A stretch of 64,000 nucleotides of DNA from NCBI GenBank assembly GCA_037693485.1, contig CM075345.1, positions 75,885,001 to 75,949,000 on the forward strand, written 5' to 3'. Shown here one piece after another: positions 60,511 through 64,000 of the stretch. Numbering within the stretch: the first letter of the stretch is position 1; each line of letters opens with the position of its first letter. Both the position numbers and the translations under genes were made by a program. This DNA comes from Kitagawia praeruptora. Its lineage: Eukaryota; Streptophyta; Magnoliopsida; Apiales; Apiaceae. The notes under the pieces are model-generated. The model made no database searches. It was not told the DNA's origin and worked only from the letters and a program-made list of their open reading frames with translations.

Positions 60511-62890
60511 CGGGTCCTTTCTTGTTAGCCTTTGGTTTTACACTCTTAGCAATCTTCACTTTGGGTGTAGATGCTTGAGTGATAGGTTTTGACAGATGCT
60601 CATTTGCATAAATATTTGATGCATGCATTTGTGAAAAATTGGCATACATATTATCCATGCTAGGAATGCTCCATGACATTTGTGGCATATTCACATATTG
60701 AAAATTAGGATTAGGCACATATGGCATGTTCACATATGGATTTGAAAAACTAGCATTCTGATACAAACCAGGCATAACAGGCATTGCAGGCATACTTGGC
60801 ATAGATTGAGGTACATGAACAGGAGTCCTTTTAACAGACTTGCAATTAGAAGATAGGTGATTGACACTATTGCAATTACCACAAGTTTTCCTAGGAGCAA
60901 ACTTGTCAGGAGAATAATTGTTTTTCTTGTTAATGCCTATCTTACCATTTCTGTTCTTTTTCTTTTTACCCCCAGCCTCTACCTTTTCATTAACTGATTT
61001 ACCAACAGCCTTTTTGTTAAGTAAATCACCTGCCTTAGCCTTCTCACTTGATTTGGCTTGGCTACTTTCACCAGAAACAAAGTTCTTGGCTACTGGACCA
61101 TACTGATTATTCAGTTTCTTGAGTTCCTTCTTACTAACAGACTTTTTGTTAGTCGACGGATACCTCTCATCCGTTGATGGTTCATCTGTCAACGGATGAT
61201 CACTATCCGTTGATTCACAAATAGTCTCTAGATCCTCAAGGCAAGGTTCTAGCTCCTTTTTCTTTTGAGTCCAGGTATCCCTCACAAATGATTCTATTCC
61301 CTGGACTTCTATTATGTTTTGAGAAACATTCCTACAACTTTGAAATTTAGCAATTATCCCTTGTTCCTTTTCAAGCTGGTTTCTTAAGATCAATTCTCTT
61401 TTTAACACAGCTTCAAGTTCATTTTTAGCATCATTGCAATCAACTCTTATTTTCTCAAATTCTAGAAATTGAACTTCTAGAACTGCATTTCTATCACTTA
61501 AGAACTGATTAGTTTCTTTAATCCTATTGTTCTCTTTAGTAAGTGATTTAAGAGTAACACTCAAGTGATATAGTTCAGTAGACATTTCATCTATAACACT
61601 ATTGCATTCCTCTTTGGTGAGCTCAGAGAGATTAGTAGAATATACCTGATTGCTAGCTGAACTTGCTTCCTGCTCAGAATCAGCCATTAATGCAAGGTTG
61701 ACAAACTCAGCATCATCATCAGAATGATTTCCATCAGCAGCCCAGTCATACTCTTGGGTCATGAATGCCTTTCCTTTCTGTCTGAAAAGATCAAAATATT
61801 TCTTCTTGTAGTCAACAGTTTCAGTTGGCTTTCCCTTGTTCTCAGATCTAGGCTTCCTGCATTCACTTATCATGTGACCAGCAATACCACAATTGTAGCA
61901 TTTAATTTTGGATTTATCCATATAATTGCTTGTAGAAAAATCCTTGTTAAATGGCTTGGCCACCCCAGAGTTTCTTCTGAATTTTAGCTTATAGAATCTC
62001 CTAGATAGAAAGGCTAAATGCTCATCTATCTCATCCAATTCATCCTGCTGTAGGACACTCATTTCTTTAGACACCTTTTCCTTGCTTTTACTTGATTCTG
62101 CTCTACCTTCACAAACCTCCCTGTTTGGTGTAGATTTAGCAGCTTCAGTCCTCTTCTCCTCCTTCTGCTCCAAGTTGGCAACAAGTGCAACTGACCCACT
62201 TTTCTTTTGGGCCTTCTCAATTTCTTCATCCTGCTCCATTTCTAGTTCATATGTCTTTAAAGTTCCATAGAGCCTTTCAAGAGTAAATGACTTGTACTCT
62301 TGAGTGTTTCTTAGAGAAACAATCATAGGCTTCCACTCTTTGGGCAGTGATCTCAGAAATTTGAGATTAGAATCTTTCACTTGGTAGATTCTTCCATACA
62401 GTTTCAAGCCATTCAGTAGCTTTTGAAATCTACTAAATGTGTCATTCAATGTCTCTCCATTCTTGAAATGAAAGTGCTCATACTGTTGGATCAGTAGCTG
62501 CATCTTGTTTTCCCTTACCTGTTATGTACCTTCACAAAGGGTTTGAACAATGTCCCATACTTCCTTGGCGGTAGTACAGTTGATAACATTGTCAACCATG
62601 TCTGTTTCTAAACCATTAAACAGAATATTCATGGTCTTTTTATCTTTGTGAACTTCTGCAACATCCTCAGTGCTCCACTCAGAAACAGGTTTTGGGATGT
62701 ACGTGTCTGGTGCATCTGCAGCAAGACCAACTCTTGAAGCAGCCTTCATTGGAACATGAGGACCCCTCTCAATGCAATCTACAAAACCTGCATCAATAGA
62801 CATGAGATGTAGACGCATTTTTACTTTCCAGTGAAAGTAATTTTCCCTATCAAGAACCGGTATCTTCACTCCATAATCCTTCTTAGACAT
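60482..62890 (-). pseudogene. Sirevirus B Gag with one nonsense codon
   Basis: ATG at 62888-62890 (MSKKDYGVKIPVLDRENYFH). Copia Gag core WKVKMRLHLMSI...AKEVWDIVQTLCEGT, then a TAA at 62522-62524 where Sirevirus A has an acidic residue (CEGTDEV). A GAA-to-TAA change is the simplest reading. The same frame then continues open for 674 codons: YEHFHFKNGETLNDTFSRFQ, zinc knuckle CYNCGIAGHMISEC, a coiled-coil stretch, zinc knuckle CGNCNSVNHLSSNC, ending WVPKST at 60482. Otherwise intact. AACGGAT motifs at 61150-61222 encode STD and PLTD peptides. Confidence 0.92.
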
Positions 62891-62934
62891 GTTGGAAGTG
62901 TGTTGATCTTTAAACTTCAAATATATTAGAAGCT

Positions 62935-62946
62935 GCTCTGATACCA
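62935..62946 (-). other. Primer-binding site of Sirevirus B
   Basis: Minus-strand TGGTATCAGAGC, two bases from the 5' LTR boundary at 62949. Complementary to initiator tRNA-Met. Confidence 0.94.
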
Positions 62947-62948
62947 AT

Positions 62949-63933
62949 TGTTATTCCCAGATTACACACTTGTATAATTGTAGAAGGGGGGGTTGAATAC
63001 AATTCTTGATAGTTATAAATTTCTGATAAAAACCACAGAAATCTATAAAGAAATAATTGCTGAATAGAAATGATTCACAAACACATAAAAAATCAGGTGG
63101 TTAAATGTACCACCTGAGACTTTTATTTGAAGAAAACCCTGTGATACAAATGTACACAGCTTCTGTGTTTACAACTCTTTGCTTCTAAAGATATTCAAGA
63201 AACCCTAAGCAAATATGTATGTTTTCTTACTATCTAAAGAGTTGCTACACTTGGTTATATATCCCAAGTTTACAAGTGCTACAGGAATAAGATAATATTA
63301 ATCTAATTCAAGTTGACTTGCTACTCCACTCCAAATCCACATGTAGCCGAAAGGTTGTCCTTGTGAACAGATATGTCCCCTGCACCTTTCTTGTATGTAC
63401 TATGTAAATGGAATGCTTCTTTCTTCTGTGTTTCCAAAGTATGGCTGCCATACTGCTTTTTATACCTACTATCAACCCATGTGATCTGTCAGTCAAACCT
63501 GTCCTTATCAACTGCTAATTCCCAGCTAGCATAGGATAAAGTGACAATGATTATCCGTTGATGTTGTGCACAATTATCCGTTGATGGTAGTTTGAGCTGT
63601 ATCCGTTGATCGAGTAGATTTGAGTTGTATCCGTTGATAGAGCCCTGTTCTTATCCGTTGATACACTTTCACTTAGACAGAATTACATAGCATAGCTTAT
63701 TTACAATTGGCTACCCTATTCTGCCTATCCATTGATGGTCAACATGACTCTGAATAAAAACACTATCAACTGATAAATAAAGATATTGCAGTATGCTACA
63801 AAACCTCATCCGTTGATGAGCTACCTGTCAACGAATAGAGTTATAAGGTCTTATCCGTTGACAGTTACAAAACTTGACTTATACAATTTTGCTTGAATGT
63901 TAAGTTATCATCAACTACAACATATTCCTAACA
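62949..63933 (-). repeat. 5' LTR of Sirevirus B
   Basis: 985 bp, TGTTATTCCC...TATTCCTAACA. Carries the same seven ATCCGTTGA words as the other LTR. Followed by TSD GAACC (63934-63938). Confidence 0.96.
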
Positions 63934-63938
63934 GAACC

Positions 63939-64000
63939 TTCATTGTACGTTTGAGTTTAGAACCCAAACTCAAAAAATACCAGATTTTGATTCTGGCCAG
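63939..64000. other. Flanking DNA beyond the nest
   Basis: Continuation of the sequence interrupted at 20149. It contains a short inverted repeat, TTTGAGTTTAGAACCCAAACTCAAA-like (63951-63977), and CCAGATTTTGATTCTGG (63981-63997). No gene. Confidence 0.5.

Larger units (their letters stand above)
20150..63933 (-). mobile_element. Sirevirus B (Ty1/copia), outermost element of the nest
   Basis: LTRs of 985 bp: the 5' LTR lies at 62949-63933, and the 3' LTR is split as 20150-20157 plus 26993-27969. Both begin TG and end CA, and the 5-bp TSD GAACC lies at 20145-20149 and 63934-63938. The primer site is complementary to initiator tRNA-Met (62935-62946) and the polypurine tract is at 27971-27980. 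On the minus strand the order is gag, protease-integrase, [CACTA], RT-RNase H, spacer, ORF3. Original length was about 12.98 kb. The LTR pair differs at five positions by my count. Hosts two independent insertions (gag-only gypsy in the 3' LTR, CACTA in pol). Confidence 0.95.

Overview
The window is nuclear DNA of a flowering plant, probably a eudicot. The evidence is a fragment of plant-mitochondrial DNA (nad7 exon 4, a group II intron end, a mitochondrial-type tRNA-Glu) followed by plant-specific transposable elements of almost every class: Sirevirus (Ty1/copia), chromovirus-like Ty3/gypsy, a gag-only gypsy derivative, CACTA, MULE/FAR1, hAT and Stowaway MITEs. The sequence does not allow a safer placement below eudicot. 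The only intact gene with a host-type function is a small CC-type glutaredoxin, and it lies inside a CACTA transposon.

Layout. (1) 1-7931: mitochondrion-derived segment (NUMT) carrying degraded gypsy gag and integrase pieces, tRNA-Glu(UUC), and the end of nad7 intron 3 with most of exon 4. (2) 7954-8831: two trinucleotide arrays bracketing a one-ended hAT-like MITE. (3) 8978-14845: MULE territory with a decayed FAR1-type transposase on +, a plant-mobile-domain (PMD) relic on -, and three clusters of imperfect palindromes around AATGTTTCATT. A Stowaway MITE sits in a tandem-repeat tract. (4) 14845-20149: a chain of small non-autonomous elements, most bounded by (TA)n, plus a second Stowaway and a hAT 5' end. 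(5) 20150-63933: one continuous 43.8-kb nest of five elements. (6) 63939-64000: resumed flank.

The nest resolves completely by target-site duplications (TSDs). Sirevirus B (- strand, 20150-63933, TSD GAACC, LTR 985 bp, about 12.98 kb without guests) received two guests. A gag-only gypsy element (20158-26987, TSD TATTC) landed 8 bp inside its left LTR. A 4.29-kb CACTA element (34874-58839, TSD TTT) landed in pol between integrase and reverse transcriptase. The CACTA element received a Ty3/gypsy element (37808-57479, - strand, TSD TACTT, LTR 363 bp). That element received Sirevirus A (42307-56306, + strand, TSD CATCG, exactly 14,000 bp) inside its gag. Hand-counted LTR differences are small at every level (5/985, 11/1140, 2/363, 5/1289), so the whole stack is recent.

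How the genes work together: each Sirevirus encodes Gag with two zinc knuckles, Pol (protease, integrase, reverse transcriptase, RNase H) in the -1 frame relative to gag, and a very long ORF3 between pol and the 3' LTR. Sirevirus A is one base deletion away from an uninterrupted pol. Sirevirus B has one nonsense codon in gag and a CACTA insertion whose removal leaves pol in frame. The most interesting signals are two family-specific motif arrays: TTCNNGAA (heat-shock-element-like) in Sirevirus A, and TCAACGGAT/ATCCGTTGA (AACGG, MYB-like) in Sirevirus B, the latter also inside its coding regions in more than one reading frame. Next come the glutaredoxin carried by the CACTA element, and a perfect 30-nt palindrome at the primer-binding site of the gag-only gypsy element.
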